Source: Aquabacterium sp. A3 (GTDB taxonomy: Bacteria > Pseudomonadota > Gammaproteobacteria > Burkholderiales > Burkholderiaceae_C). Taken from it: a DNA stretch of 64,000 bases. How positions within the stretch are numbered: position 1 is the first letter of the stretch; each line of letters starts with the position of its first letter. Location of the stretch: NCBI RefSeq assembly GCF_038069945.1, contig NZ_JBBPEV010000001.1, positions 124,001 through 188,000 on the forward strand, written 5' to 3'. The notes under the pieces were generated by a model. It did not search any database and was not told the DNA's origin. It was given only the letters and a program-made list of their open reading frames with translations. Positions 56,101-64,000 of this stretch are shown here, in pieces. Both the position numbers and the translations under genes were made by a program.

Positions 56101-56526
56101 GGCCTTCACCAACTGGGCGAACCAGCCGTGTATGGTCTGAACGCCCACACCGCGCCCACCTTCCAGGCGCCTGGTTTGCAGTGTCTGCAGAACCTTCTGA
56201 ACGTGGGTGATGTCGGGCGATGTCACGCCACGAATGAACAATTCGTGTCGCAGTTTGTCCGGCGATGCCGACACCAGTTCGTCCAGCCACAAGGCCAGAC
56301 GCTCGCGCATTTCGCCGGCGGCCTTGCGCGTGAAGGTGATGGCCAGAACCTGCTCGGGGGGGGTGCCCTCCAGAAGTGCCCTCAAGATGCGCGACACCAG
56401 CATCCAGGTTTTGCCCGCACCAGCACAGGCTTCGACCACCACGCTGCGCGCGGGATCACAGGCCAGTTCGTAAAAGCTGGCGGGAGGCACTTGTCGGCCA
56501 TTGATCCAGTAGGCGGCATGGCTCAT
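53128..56526 (-). CDS. addA: AddA-type UvrD helicase-nuclease
   Basis: An 1132-residue subunit starting MSHAAYWINGRQ, whose ATG overlaps the addB stop as ATGA. UvrD-type motifs in order: Walker A EACAGAGKTWMLVSR, ITFTRKAAGEMRERL, LMDEFQDTSPLQW, LVGDPKQSIYRFRRADPRVF, LLTIHGAKGLEAEVVFLVD and ALYVAMTRAKRQLVI. The C-terminal PD-(D/E)XK nuclease shows RIDRLV and WWVIDYKLG. With AddB it resects double-strand breaks to load RecA. Confidence 0.92.
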   Translation of the reverse strand: MSHAAYWINGRQVPPASFYELACDPARSVVVEACAGAGKTWMLVSRILRALLEGTPPEQVLAITFTRKAAGEMRERLALWLDELVSASPDKLRHELFIRGVTSPDITHVQKVLQTLQTRRLEGGRGVGVQTIHGWFAQLVKAAPLAVLTELGLPPELALLESHEDIWDDLWARFLKRVDQDAARPLGEREVAGSFDVMLREVGYHNLVEWLKKALAQRTELTLAAHAGTLLNSVPNAAQWDEAWATWDSPEQALQHPQIVKRFHDLAAALAQQKGKTPQDAAASIISAFELPDLAARARALTRSVLKLNGEPKVHLAKFVDKVDALGWAFDWLMSLLKAQRQQAAHEQHVHMIVLSQSLFNEYARFKLERGLTDMSELELAAVRLLSDPVLSGWVQQRLDSQVRLVLMDEFQDTSPLQWQALQAWLSAYAGAGGGRSGQVPLSVFLVGDPKQSIYRFRRADPRVFAAARTFVLESLGGDLLACDHTRRNAPEIIEALNRVMQPAASQGLMTDFRPHTTDSDTAGKITVLAQDEGMTSDEDDDGRTDDQSVTHETDALPWRDSLTQARVQPLSGAMEREAEMVARAVAAMVHGLGGAQAVAPQDIFVLARKRANLVEVAKALERHGIPHQAPTDTLLADVPEVRDLLALLDVLVSPQHDLSLAQSLKSALFHADDEALMRLAARARLAGTSWWTALMSLAPSGERTAPNDAGEGTLLRARALLAAWHAQAQILPPHDLLSRIVHDTDLRASLLARLPASRRGPAIAHIEALLQAALAMDSGRDATPYRFIRALRKARLKVPVRAADHAVQLLTIHGAKGLEAEVVFLVDTLPSRTKSDHYSLVVDWPQDQGHPARVAFMRSSSRPPPALEALQLTETHEQLREQFNALYVAMTRAKRQLVISRAPRAPRSVSSEHAWWTCLVDAEAIRPDEAWVPEVPANDEVRSAHDADDVALWDWPELPPALPTQAMVAEDDPQHLKALGETVHRAMEWLTAMPRTARDEGAVGRAVHQAAATCALPGSERERAMEQVRCLLSQPALQPWLDPEQVRWAGNEVALHHDGQVLRIDRLVQIDQPHGRQWWVIDYKLGHRPQDQLAYQRQLQRYVEAVRCLQPGDDVRAAFITGRGEWVPLPD

Positions 56527-59411
56527 GCAGGTGTCCAATCGTCTTTGCGGCAAAGGCCCCGCGCCTGGCAGTACTCGCACGCCTCCCCCTCGCCCAGCGC
56601 AGGCATGCCGTGCCCACTCATCAAGGCCGTCCAGTCTTGCGCCAAACCCTGGAGGAAACGCTCCGTGTGCGACTCGATGTCCTTGTGCGCCAGCATGGTG
56701 GCTTTCATGTCGCCCGATTCGGCCTGGGTGCCCGTGTCTTTGCCCAAATGCAGGTAAGCGGTCTCGACCTGCGCATCAGGGGCGGCCAGTACGGCATAAA
56801 ACAGCAGTTGTGTGTCTTCCAGCGGCGCTTTCAGCCGCTTGCTCAGCTTGTCTTTGTTGCCAGACTTGTAGTCGATCACCAGCTTGTGAGGTTCATGGTC
56901 AGCCTGGCTGCGCACATCCACGCGGTCCAGCCGCCCTTCCAGGCACACCAAGGCGCCCGACTCCAGCGAAAGGTTCAACCGGGCGTCGAACTCCATGTGC
57001 TGCACGCGCCAGCCCTGTTGCTCATGCGCCAAGCACCAATCGACATAGGCCTCGGCCAGGCGCGGCAATTGGGCCTGGTAGGGCCTGAAATAGGGCCGCG
57101 TGCTGTCCCTGTCCAGCCCATGCTCCCGGATCACCGCCTCTGCCGCCGACAACCAGGCGGCCACGTCCTGCGCTGGTGATCGCTGGACAAGGCATGCATT
57201 GCGCTCCTGATGGAATCGCTGCAAGACGGCATGGAGCAGCTCGCCATGATCGGCGCCATCCACCCCCTCTTCCAGCTCGTCTTGTTCCTGCAGGCCCAGC
57301 ACTGAGCGGGCAAAGAATTGGTAAGGGCACTGACGCAGTGCTTCGTAGCGGGTGGCCGACACCTTCATCGGCAGCAAATCCTCATGCCCCAGCAGCGTGG
57401 GCGACGGCTGGGTCACTGGTCGGACCGGCACGCCGCGCTGCACCAAGGCAGACGAGGCGGTCGCCCAGTCTTGTCGCATCAGTTCACGCCAGCGTTGAAT
57501 CCAGGGGCTGGCTGAAACATGCTCCCCCTCCTGGTCCTTGCGGTGCAGGCACACGACGCCAGCGTGCAGCATCGCCAGCGAGAAAGCATCCCATTGGGCG
57601 GCTTGTTGCTCGGCCTGTCCGCTCAGTGCCAATCGGGTTCGCTGGGCCTGGGACAACCACCCCGTCGATGGGGATGCAGCGCCCAACTGCCGTTCATCGG
57701 CGCCCGGAATCACGATGGCCGAGAACGGACGCAGCGCCGCCCGCGCCAGGGTCGTGACGACCACCTCGGGTGGCTGCCCCGGTGGCGGCGCTGGTCGAAA
57801 CACCACCGCCTCCATCACATCCTGCATCCATCGCAGGAATCCACCGCCGTCCAGCATGGTTCGCTGGCACAGCCCGCCCCAGCCTGGGCCGGCGTCGACA
57901 CCTGCCCCCGGCAAGCGCAAGCATTCGCAGGCCAGCAAGCCAGCCGGATCGTTCACCAACCCATCCCATGCGCCCGTGGAAACCAACGAGGCCTCCAGGG
58001 CACTCAGCCATGCGGACAAGGGCAGACGCCCGCCCGACCACGCGTCGCGCAAGGGTGCCAATTGCGTGTGGGCCTCTTGCAGCGTGGTCCACGCACCAGG
58101 CGTCAGATGATCAGGCGCAGGGTCGTTCAACACCAGCCACAGCCGTGGGACGGACTGCCGTCGACACCAACGCTCAAGCTCGGCCAGCGGCGATGGCTCT
58201 TGCGTGTCGTGCATCCACCGGGTCCACGCCGATTTGAGCCAGTCCAGCACATCATCCGAGCTGGCATGCGTCGGGGCTGCGCGTACAAAACGCGTCAGCG
58301 CGGCAGCCGCCCGTGTGGTCGACAGCTTCCAGCCGGTCTCGTCAGCCACAGACACACCGTGCTCGTCCAGCATCGCCCTCATGCGTCTGATCACACTGCG
58401 GTCCAAGGCCAGCAGCGCCACAGGCGGTTGAGGCAAACGAGCCGCCGCCGCACCCGCTTGTCTGGCGATCGCGACGTGCTTCATGACCTGTGCGGTGGCC
58501 TGTCGTGCTTCGTCTTCCAGCCCCTGTGTGGCCAGCAGGACTGGCGCATCGGCGTCTGTGTTGGCCACTGCGTGCGCCGCCCACCAAGCGACGGCGGGAG
58601 CCGCCCCGTGGCCTGCGCCGGCACCACTTTGCGCGTGTCCCAACACGGACAGGGTCAAGGCGCCTTCGCTGCCGGGCAAGACACTGGTGCCTGCGCTGAC
58701 CGCCAGCCACGCCGACGGCTGCAAGGTGAACAAGGCATCGGACGGGAACCCCGCAGAGGCATTGCCCAAGGCCCACTGGAGGGCCCATGCCAGCAACCAG
58801 CGTTCGTGCTGACCAGGGGTGTCAGTCTCTGGGACTGGCGTCCACGTCGGTGGCGGAAACTCCTCCTGCCAGCACCCGATGAGCCTGGCCCGTTCGGATG
58901 GCGCCGAGGTCTGCAGCCGGCGCCACCAGGCGTGCCCCGCCTGAACCACCTGATCAACCGCGAAGTCCAGCGCTGCCGGGGATGGGCGCACCCAGGCGTC
59001 CAGCCACGGGACCGCACGCAATGACGCCTTCACCGCCAGACGGTCCATCACCACGTCCAGGGTCATCGCAGGCCCCCACGCCCCTGCTGGCGCTGGCGTG
59101 TATCGCCAGGCGTGTTGCTCCATCAACCCTGCAATGGTGTCAATCTGGGGCATCCAGCCACCCACAGCATCGGCCCAGGCCTGACGCACCAAGGGCAGCA
59201 AGGCGCCCACGGGCACGACCACGATGGCGTCGCGCACATCGCGGCCTTGAGCCTTGAGCCAGGCGTCAGCATCGTGCGCCCAGGCTTGCCATTGTTGCCT
59301 GGCGTCCACGCCGCGTGGCCAAGCCCACAGCATGGGCGTCAGCCCGGTTGGCACGGCACCACCCCACCCCGGCGAACGATCAGGCTCAGAGTTTTCTTCT
59401 ATCAGACTCAT
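56523..59411 (-). CDS. addB: AddB-type nuclease-helicase subunit
   Basis: A 962-residue protein. The N-terminus resembles an inactive UvrD-like helicase (IVVVPVGALLPLVRQAWADA). The C-terminal PD-(D/E)XK nuclease has ALVCLEGRLDRVD and LVIDYKSGNKDKLSKRL. An iron-sulfur staple is visible: one cysteine in LRQCPYQFFARS and three in CEYCQARGLC at the extreme C-terminus, as in AddB. It is first in the addB-addA operon, leftward, divergent from trxA. Confidence 0.9.
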   Translation of the reverse strand: MSLIEENSEPDRSPGWGGAVPTGLTPMLWAWPRGVDARQQWQAWAHDADAWLKAQGRDVRDAIVVVPVGALLPLVRQAWADAVGGWMPQIDTIAGLMEQHAWRYTPAPAGAWGPAMTLDVVMDRLAVKASLRAVPWLDAWVRPSPAALDFAVDQVVQAGHAWWRRLQTSAPSERARLIGCWQEEFPPPTWTPVPETDTPGQHERWLLAWALQWALGNASAGFPSDALFTLQPSAWLAVSAGTSVLPGSEGALTLSVLGHAQSGAGAGHGAAPAVAWWAAHAVANTDADAPVLLATQGLEDEARQATAQVMKHVAIARQAGAAAARLPQPPVALLALDRSVIRRMRAMLDEHGVSVADETGWKLSTTRAAAALTRFVRAAPTHASSDDVLDWLKSAWTRWMHDTQEPSPLAELERWCRRQSVPRLWLVLNDPAPDHLTPGAWTTLQEAHTQLAPLRDAWSGGRLPLSAWLSALEASLVSTGAWDGLVNDPAGLLACECLRLPGAGVDAGPGWGGLCQRTMLDGGGFLRWMQDVMEAVVFRPAPPPGQPPEVVVTTLARAALRPFSAIVIPGADERQLGAASPSTGWLSQAQRTRLALSGQAEQQAAQWDAFSLAMLHAGVVCLHRKDQEGEHVSASPWIQRWRELMRQDWATASSALVQRGVPVRPVTQPSPTLLGHEDLLPMKVSATRYEALRQCPYQFFARSVLGLQEQDELEEGVDGADHGELLHAVLQRFHQERNACLVQRSPAQDVAAWLSAAEAVIREHGLDRDSTRPYFRPYQAQLPRLAEAYVDWCLAHEQQGWRVQHMEFDARLNLSLESGALVCLEGRLDRVDVRSQADHEPHKLVIDYKSGNKDKLSKRLKAPLEDTQLLFYAVLAAPDAQVETAYLHLGKDTGTQAESGDMKATMLAHKDIESHTERFLQGLAQDWTALMSGHGMPALGEGEACEYCQARGLCRKDDWTPA

Positions 59412-59527
59412 TGAACAAGGTCTCTTGTGTCCAGGGCTGACGCCCGTATCTTCTGTGTCAGAATCTGGTTAACCCCAGTGTTTGTGGCGCCCGCCGTCAT
59501 GCGCATTGGCATCTTCAAGGATTTTCC

Positions 59528-59857
59528 ATGAGCAGCGAACTGATCAAGCACATCACCGACGCCTCTTTCGAAGCTGACGTCCTCCAGTCCACCGAGCCGG
59601 TGCTGGTGGATTATTGGGCCGAGTGGTGTGGCCCCTGCAAGATGATTGCCCCGATCCTCGACGAAGTGGCCAAGGATTACCAAGGCAAGTTGCAGATCGC
59701 CAAAATGAACGTGGATCAAAATCGCGAAGTCCCTGCCAAGTTCGGCATCCGCGGCATCCCCACTTTGATGATTTTCAAGGGCGGTCAACTGGCCGCCACG
59801 AAGGTCGGGGCGCTGTCCAAGGCCCAACTGACTGCCTTCATTGATTCAAGTCTGTGA
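59528..59857 (+). CDS. trxA: Thioredoxin 1
   Basis: A 109-residue thioredoxin with active site [15 protein letters not shown] and the cis-proline loop [13 protein letters not shown]. It is a cytoplasmic disulfide reductant. It is directly upstream of rho, as in many proteobacteria. Confidence 0.98.
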   Translation: MSSELIKHITDASFEADVLQSTEPVLVDYWAEWCGPCKMIAPILDEVAKDYQGKLQIAKMNVDQNREVPAKFGIRGIPTLMIFKGGQLAATKVGALSKAQLTAFIDSSL

Positions 59858-59878
59858 TTCACGGCGCTTTTCAGCGCC

Positions 59879-59884
59879 TATAAT
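59879..59884 (+). promoter_or_regulatory. Consensus -10 (TATAAT) in the trxA-rho gap
   Basis: A perfect TATAAT lies 21 bases after the trxA stop and about 240 bases before rho. No good -35 is seen at 16-18 bases, so it is a candidate only. It would give a long rho leader. Confidence 0.4.
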
Positions 59885-59886
59885 GA

Positions 59887-60013
59887 GGCCGTCATCTGCT
59901 GCAATGCCAGGCAGATGATGGCCGAGATGTCCACCTGATGGTCAGGTGGATGTCAAAACAGCAAAAAGCCTCTACGCGAGCCCTTGATGCTGTGTGCCAC
60001 GGAAGTTCCGTGG
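59887..60013 (+). promoter_or_regulatory. Structured 5' leader of rho
   Basis: Three stem-loops follow one another: 59887-59899 with 59911-59923 (12 of 13 pairs), CCACCTGA with TCAGGTGG (59931-59949), and CCACGGAA-G-TTCCGTGG (59997-60013). None has a U-tract. rho is autoregulated by Rho-dependent termination in its leader in E. coli, so a structured leader is plausible. The gap 59858-60125 holds no convincing gene. Confidence 0.5.
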
Positions 60014-60125
60014 CGGCCTGTCGGCAACTCCCCTCCCCCTCAGACAGTTCTCACGCTTTCCGCGTTGACCGCCAGCCTGGCCTGTCTTTGCCCGGCGCTC
60101 GCGCGTTTGTTCAGGGTACTCATCC

Positions 60126-61394
60126 ATGCATCTTTCCGAACTGAAGGCCCTTCACATCTCCAAACTGGTCGAGATGGCTGAAGAGCTGGAGATTGAAAAC
60201 GTCGCTCGCATGCGCAAGCAAGAGCTGATGTTCGCGATCATGAAAAAGCGCGCCAAAGCGGGCGAACAGGTTTTTGGTGACGGTGTGCTCGAAGTGCTGC
60301 CTGACGGCTTCGGCTTCCTGCGCTCCTTGGACACCAGCTTCCTGGCCAGCACGGACGACATTTACCTGTCACCCAGCCAGGTGCGCCGCTTCAACCTGCA
60401 CACCGGCGACATGATCGAAGGCGAAGTGCGCGTGCCCAAGGATGGCGAGCGTTACTTTGCACTGGTCAAGGTCGATCGGGTCAACGGCCTGGCACCCGAA
60501 GTCAGCAAAAACAAGCTGATGTTCGAGAACCTCACGCCCCTCTTCCCTGAAGAGCAGTTCAAGCTGGAGCGCGAGACCGTCAAGAGCAACGACGACAACA
60601 TCACCAGCCGCATCATCGACCTGATCGCGCCCATTGGCAAAGGCCAGCGCGCTTTGTTGGTGGCTCCGCCCAAGAGCGGCAAGACCGTGATGATGAAAAA
60701 CCTGGCGCACGCCCTGGTGGCCAACCACCCGGATGTGCACCTGATTGTGCTGCTGGTGGACGAACGCCCTGAGGAAGTGACCGAAATGCAGCGCACCGTG
60801 CGCGGCGAAGTCATCAGCTCCACGTTCGACGAACCCGCTCAGCGCCACGTCCAGGTGGCTGAAATGGTGATCGAACGCGCCAAGCGTTTGGTTGAACTCA
60901 AGAAAGATGTGGTGATCCTGCTGGACTCGATCACCCGCCTGGCCCGCGCCTACAACAACGTGCTGCCCAGCTCCGGCAAGGTGTTGACCGGCGGTGTGGA
61001 CGCCAATGCCCTGCAGCGCCCCAAGCGCTTCTTCGGCGCCGCCCGCAACGTGGAAGAAGGCGGCTCGCTCACCATCATCGGCACCGCCCTGGTGGACACC
61101 GGCAGCCGGATGGACGAAGTGATCTACGAAGAGTTCAAGGGCACCGGCAACTGCGAAATCCACCTGGATCGTCGCATGGCTGAAAAGCGCGTCTACCCCT
61201 CGATCCTCATCAATCGTTCGGGTACCCGCCGCGAAGAGCTCTTGCTCAAGCCCGAGATCCTTCAGAAGAGCTGGATTTTGCGAAAACTGCTCTATCCGAT
61301 GGACGAGATCGAGGCGATGGAGTTCGTGCTCGACAAGATGAAATCCACGAAGAACAACCACGACTTCTTCGACATGATGCGTCGCGGTGGTTGA
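60126..61394 (+). CDS. rho: Transcription termination factor Rho
   Basis: A 422-residue hexameric RNA helicase. N-terminal domain [20 protein letters not shown], primary RNA site with [15 protein letters not shown], Walker [15 protein letters not shown], Walker [17 protein letters not shown], and Q-/R-loop regions including [20 protein letters not shown]. Length and sequence are standard, without the large inserts of some actinobacterial Rho. Confidence 0.98.
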   Translation: MHLSELKALHISKLVEMAEELEIENVARMRKQELMFAIMKKRAKAGEQVFGDGVLEVLPDGFGFLRSLDTSFLASTDDIYLSPSQVRRFNLHTGDMIEGEVRVPKDGERYFALVKVDRVNGLAPEVSKNKLMFENLTPLFPEEQFKLERETVKSNDDNITSRIIDLIAPIGKGQRALLVAPPKSGKTVMMKNLAHALVANHPDVHLIVLLVDERPEEVTEMQRTVRGEVISSTFDEPAQRHVQVAEMVIERAKRLVELKKDVVILLDSITRLARAYNNVLPSSGKVLTGGVDANALQRPKRFFGAARNVEEGGSLTIIGTALVDTGSRMDEVIYEEFKGTGNCEIHLDRRMAEKRVYPSILINRSGTRREELLLKPEILQKSWILRKLLYPMDEIEAMEFVLDKMKSTKNNHDFFDMMRRGG

Positions 61395-61415
61395 TCACTG
61401 CCGTGGATTTCAGAC

Positions 61416-61441
61416 AAAAGGCGACCTGCGGGTCGCCTTTT
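61416..61441 (+). terminator. Intrinsic terminator after rho
   Basis: AAAAGGCGACC (61416-61426), loop TGCG, GGTCGCCTTTT (61431-61441). The stem ends in a T run on the plus strand, 22 bases after the rho stop. Confidence 0.9.
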
Positions 61442-61550
61442 GCATTCCCTTCAAAATTCGGCTTATAATTTCGGGTTTTCCGGCTGTCGGAAAGTGCCAG
61501 ACATGGGGTCTGGTGGCTCCCGATATGGCACACAGCAAGAGGTTCCAGTC

Positions 61551-61808
61551 ATGCCTAAAGAAGGTATTCACCCCAATTACCGCGATGTTTGCTTCGTGGA
61601 CCAATCCAACGGTTTCAAGTTCGTGACCCGTTCTTGCGCTCCGACCAAGGAGATGATCAAGATGGAAGACGGCCGTGAACTGCCCTTGTTCAAGCTGGAA
61701 ACCTCGTCCGAATCGCACGCCTTCTACACAGGCCAGCAAAAGAGCGTGGACACCCTGGGTGGCCGCGTCGAGAAGTTCCGCAACAAGTTCGCCCAGTTCC
61801 GCAAGTGA
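61551..61808 (+). CDS. rpmE2: 50S ribosomal protein L31 type B
   Basis: An 85-residue protein starting [20 protein letters not shown] after AAGAGG; the longer open frame is not used. Type B L31 lacks the CxxC zinc site of type A; only single cysteines in DVCFV and TRSCAPT are seen. [18 protein letters not shown] is typical. In many bacteria this form replaces the zinc form under zinc limitation. Here no Zur box is obvious upstream. Confidence 0.95.
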   Translation: MPKEGIHPNYRDVCFVDQSNGFKFVTRSCAPTKEMIKMEDGRELPLFKLETSSESHAFYTGQQKSVDTLGGRVEKFRNKFAQFRK

Positions 61809-61854
61809 TCTGCGGTACAGCCTGGCCTCATGTCGGGCTGATGTGACTTGCGTT

Positions 61855-61889
61855 CCAAAGGGCAGCTTAAGCTGCCCTTTGGTGTTTCT
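61855..61889 (+). terminator. Intrinsic terminator after rpmE2
   Basis: CCAAAGGGCAGC (61855-61866), loop TTAA, GCTGCCCTTTGG (61871-61882) is a perfect stem, followed by TGTTTCT. It lies 46 bases after the L31 stop and just before the next gene. Confidence 0.8.
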
Positions 61890-61906
61890 GAGCGCCACAC
61901 TTTTCC

Positions 61907-63595
61907 ATGCACCAGGACTTTGCCCGACCCAAGGCCTCTCCAGCCCTTGTCACCCAGAAGTCGGTTCAGCCGCTGCCCCGCTGGGCTTTGTTGTTGCTGT
62001 GCGCGGCGTATGTGCTGCCCGGCGTCTTTGGTCGTGACCCCTGGAAGAACGCTGACATCGCCTCATTTGGTCAGATGTGGAGCCTGGCGCTGGGCGATGC
62101 CACGTGGTTCAACCTGCAGATCGGCGGTGTGCCTCCCAGCTCGGGTGGCGTCTTGCCTTACTGGTTGGGCGGACTGTTCATCTGGTTGACGCAAGGGTGG
62201 CTTGACCCGGCTCTGGCAGCCCGGATTCCGTTTGCGTTGGCCTTGGCGGGCGTGCTGGCGCTGACCTGGTACGCCACCTACCACCTGGCCCACACCGAAG
62301 CCGCCCGACCACTGCCATTGGCCTTTGGCGGTGAGGCTCAGCCGCGCGATTACGCCAGAGCCATGGCCGATGGCGCCCTGCTGGCGCTGGTGGCCACGCT
62401 GGGCCTGCTGCAACTGGGCCATGAAACCACCCCCGAGTTGTTGCAGTTGCTGGGGGCTGGCGCGTTTTTGTATGGCATGGCCGCGATGGACCAACATCCT
62501 CGTCAAGCCGCATGCGCCGCACTGCTGAGCTTGCCGATACTCGCGGCCAGCGGCAGCCCCACCATCGCCCAGGGCCTGGGCGCCGTGGGTCTGCTGGTGT
62601 GCTGGCGCTCGCACCATCCCAACCGCACCAGGCAAATGGCCTTTGTGGCTTTGGCCATGGTGCTGGCAGCGGCCGTGACCGGGGGCCTGGTACTGCAAGG
62701 CAGCGCGCGCTGGGGCTGGAAGCTGTCTGATCAACTGCAAGTCGCCAACTTTGCCCAACTGCTGCTGTGGTTCACCTGGCCTGCGCTTCCGCTGGCGCTC
62801 TTGACCTTGTGGCATTGGCGGCGCCAGTGGCAGCGCCGTCACATGGCCGTGCCCTTGTTGATCACCGTGTTCGTCTTGATGGCATCGCTCTTGATGGGGG
62901 CTGATCAGCAGGCCTTGCTGTTGGCCTTGCCTGCCCTGGCTGTGCTGGCCGCCTTCGCGCTGCCCATCCTGCTTCGCGGTCTGGGTGCCGCCATCGACTG
63001 GTTTTCGGTCCTGTTCTTCACCCTGGTGGCCCTGTACATCTGGCTGGCTTATGCCGCCATCCACACCGGCATCCCGGCTCGCCTGGCCGCCAACCTGGAC
63101 AAGCGCGTGCCCGACTACGACGCCAGCTTCTCCTGGCTGGCCCTCGTGCTGGCCACGGCTGGCACCCTGGCGTGGTTGGCGATTGTGCGCTGGCGCACCG
63201 CTCGCCGCAGTCACGCCCTCTGGAAGAGCCTGGTCTTGCCAGCCAGTGGCGTGACCCTCAGCTGGTTATTGCTGCTGACCTTGTTGCTTCCCCTGCTGGA
63301 CCAGGGACGCAGCCATCGCCTGCTGATGGACCGCGTCGGCAGCCAGCTGCCACGCGGCGCGGCGGTGTGCGCTCCGGGGGCCCCTGCCTCCATCCTCACA
63401 GCCCTGAGCTACTTTGGTGAGCACCCGGTGGATGGACGCGCTGATGCCGCCCAACGGCAACCGCGGTGTGAATGGCTGGTTCAGCGCCTGCCCGGTGATG
63501 TGCGCAGCCAGCATTTGCCTGGCTGGACCAAAGTCGGGGTTTACAACCAGCGCACACGCAACTCAGAGAAACTGGTGCTGTACCGCCGCCAGTGA
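61907..63595 (+). CDS. Polytopic membrane glycosyltransferase-like protein (GT-C/ArnT style)
   Basis: A 562-residue inner-membrane protein with about 11-12 hydrophobic segments. The first periplasmic loop begins GRDPWKNADIASFGQM, resembling the catalytic-Asp loop (D after the first helix) of ArnT/PMT family GT-C enzymes. The C-terminal 80 residues form a periplasmic domain (DRVGSQLPRGAAVCAPGAPA). It is likely to use a polyprenyl-phosphate sugar donor. The substrate is unknown, and the family call rests on architecture and the DPW loop. Confidence 0.65.
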   Translation: MHQDFARPKASPALVTQKSVQPLPRWALLLLCAAYVLPGVFGRDPWKNADIASFGQMWSLALGDATWFNLQIGGVPPSSGGVLPYWLGGLFIWLTQGWLDPALAARIPFALALAGVLALTWYATYHLAHTEAARPLPLAFGGEAQPRDYARAMADGALLALVATLGLLQLGHETTPELLQLLGAGAFLYGMAAMDQHPRQAACAALLSLPILAASGSPTIAQGLGAVGLLVCWRSHHPNRTRQMAFVALAMVLAAAVTGGLVLQGSARWGWKLSDQLQVANFAQLLLWFTWPALPLALLTLWHWRRQWQRRHMAVPLLITVFVLMASLLMGADQQALLLALPALAVLAAFALPILLRGLGAAIDWFSVLFFTLVALYIWLAYAAIHTGIPARLAANLDKRVPDYDASFSWLALVLATAGTLAWLAIVRWRTARRSHALWKSLVLPASGVTLSWLLLLTLLLPLLDQGRSHRLLMDRVGSQLPRGAAVCAPGAPASILTALSYFGEHPVDGRADAAQRQPRCEWLVQRLPGDVRSQHLPGWTKVGVYNQRTRNSEKLVLYRRQ

Positions 63596-63607
63596 CGCTG
63601 CCGGTGA

Positions 63608-64000
63608 TCAGTGCGCCTCAGCCGCCTGGGGCGCGCTGGATGCCGGATTGCCGCTACGCAGCCGGGTGGCTGGCACCACGAGGGTGAACACAGAGCCCTT
63701 GCCCAGCTCGCTGGTGACGCGCAGATCGCCACCGTGCCGCTGAATCACGTGCTTGACGATCGACAGCCCCAGGCCCGTGCCCCCGGTGTCTCTGGACCGG
63801 CTACCGTCCACACGGTAGAAGCGCTCGGTCAGGCGGGGGATGTGCTCCGCATCGATGCCGATGCCGGAGTCCTTCACCTTGAATTCGCCCGAGCCGTCTT
63901 CGCGCACATGCCAGGCTACCGCGATTTCGCCACCCTCTGGCGTGTACCGGATGGCGTTGGACACCAGGTTGCTCATGGCGCTGAGCCATTCAGCTTCGAC
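63608..64000 (-). CDS. phoR: PhoR-like sensor histidine kinase, C-terminal part (gene runs off the window)
   Basis: The last ~130 residues of a histidine kinase, whose start lies beyond 64000. The ATPase domain has N box [19 protein letters not shown]1 [12 protein letters not shown] box [15 protein letters not shown] and G2 [19 protein letters not shown]. This pattern is closest to PhoR, the phosphate-starvation kinase. Neither the sensor nor the phospho-accepting His is in view, so the name is likely but not certain. Confidence 0.8.
   Translation of the reverse strand, partial: VEAEWLSAMSNLVSNAIRYTPEGGEIAVAWHVREDGSGEFKVKDSGIGIDAEHIPRLTERFYRVDGSRSRDTGGTGLGLSIVKHVIQRHGGDLRVTSELGKGSVFTLVVPATRLRSGNPASSAPQAAEAH

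Noticed and set aside
59938..60144. 68-codon frame in the rho leader, a possible rhoL-type leader peptide
   Set aside because: It overlaps the start of rho, has no clear ribosome site, and its composition (Ser/Pro/Arg/Cys) looks like translated untranslated DNA. The hairpins explain the region better.

Overview
The window is chromosomal DNA from a high-GC betaproteobacterium, most likely of the order Burkholderiales. The evidence is the aceE-aceF-lpdA operon whose E3 carries its own lipoyl domain, the imuA-imuB-dnaE2 cassette, the mltG-tmk-holB-pilZ-tatD run, the ygfZ-DUF4936-NRDE run, a FabG4/MaoC/thiolase cluster and the gene styles throughout. Genus cannot be fixed from this sequence alone.

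Layout. 1-4451: pyruvate dehydrogenase complex (aceE 3' end, aceF, lpdA). 4470-10394: a MAPEG membrane protein, then the leftward SOS mutagenesis operon imuA-imuB-dnaE2 with a LexA box built into its promoter. 10468-17697: ribA, a cation diffusion facilitator, two tandem paralogous membrane GGDEF proteins (one with a broken active-site motif) and a class A penicillin-binding protein. 17740-24119: a complete filamentous-phage (inovirus) prophage of about 6.35 kb. 24155-27101: a polar amino acid ABC transporter (binding protein and two permeases, no ATPase). 27171-31703: a small unknown protein and the tatD/pilZ/holB/tmk/mltG run. 31713-34966: ygfZ, DUF4936, an NRDE-family protein and a thioesterase-GNAT fusion. 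34999-41399: a fatty-acid module (fadD, thiolase, MaoC hydratase, high-molecular-weight FabG) with a PsrA-like TetR regulator. 41597-47633: iron-type alcohol dehydrogenase, CorC-type CBS protein, patatin-like lipase, Zn/Cd ATPase. 47639-59411: tex, pyrD, a pseudokinase-HDOD protein, addA and addB. 59528-64000: thioredoxin, rho, type B L31, a GT-C-like membrane protein and the 3' end of a PhoR-like kinase. No gene-free stretch exceeds 300 bases.

The most interesting part is the prophage. Its left end is a complete dif-like site: an XerD arm matching E. coli dif at 9 of 11 bases, the E. coli central hexamer, and an XerC arm. Its right end keeps the centre and XerC arm but has a degenerate XerD arm. 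No integrase is encoded. This is the structure expected of a phage that integrates at the host chromosome-dimer resolution site with host XerC/XerD, and it places the window at or near the replication terminus. The gene order is canonical: replication (pII, pV-like), structure (coat, mini-protein, pIII, pVI), assembly (Zot/pI), with two HTH regulators at opposite ends.

Three features of the prophage look unusual. First, the attachment site lies inside the 3' end of the right-hand regulator gene, so integration shortens that protein from a predicted 150 to 123 residues and splits a predicted two-regulator operon. Second, a 169-bp, 98% identical inverted repeat has put the C-terminal half of the ssDNA-binding protein in frame onto the left-hand HTH regulator. 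Third, that repeat brackets the whole structural/assembly operon, so recombination would flip the operon without breaking either gene.
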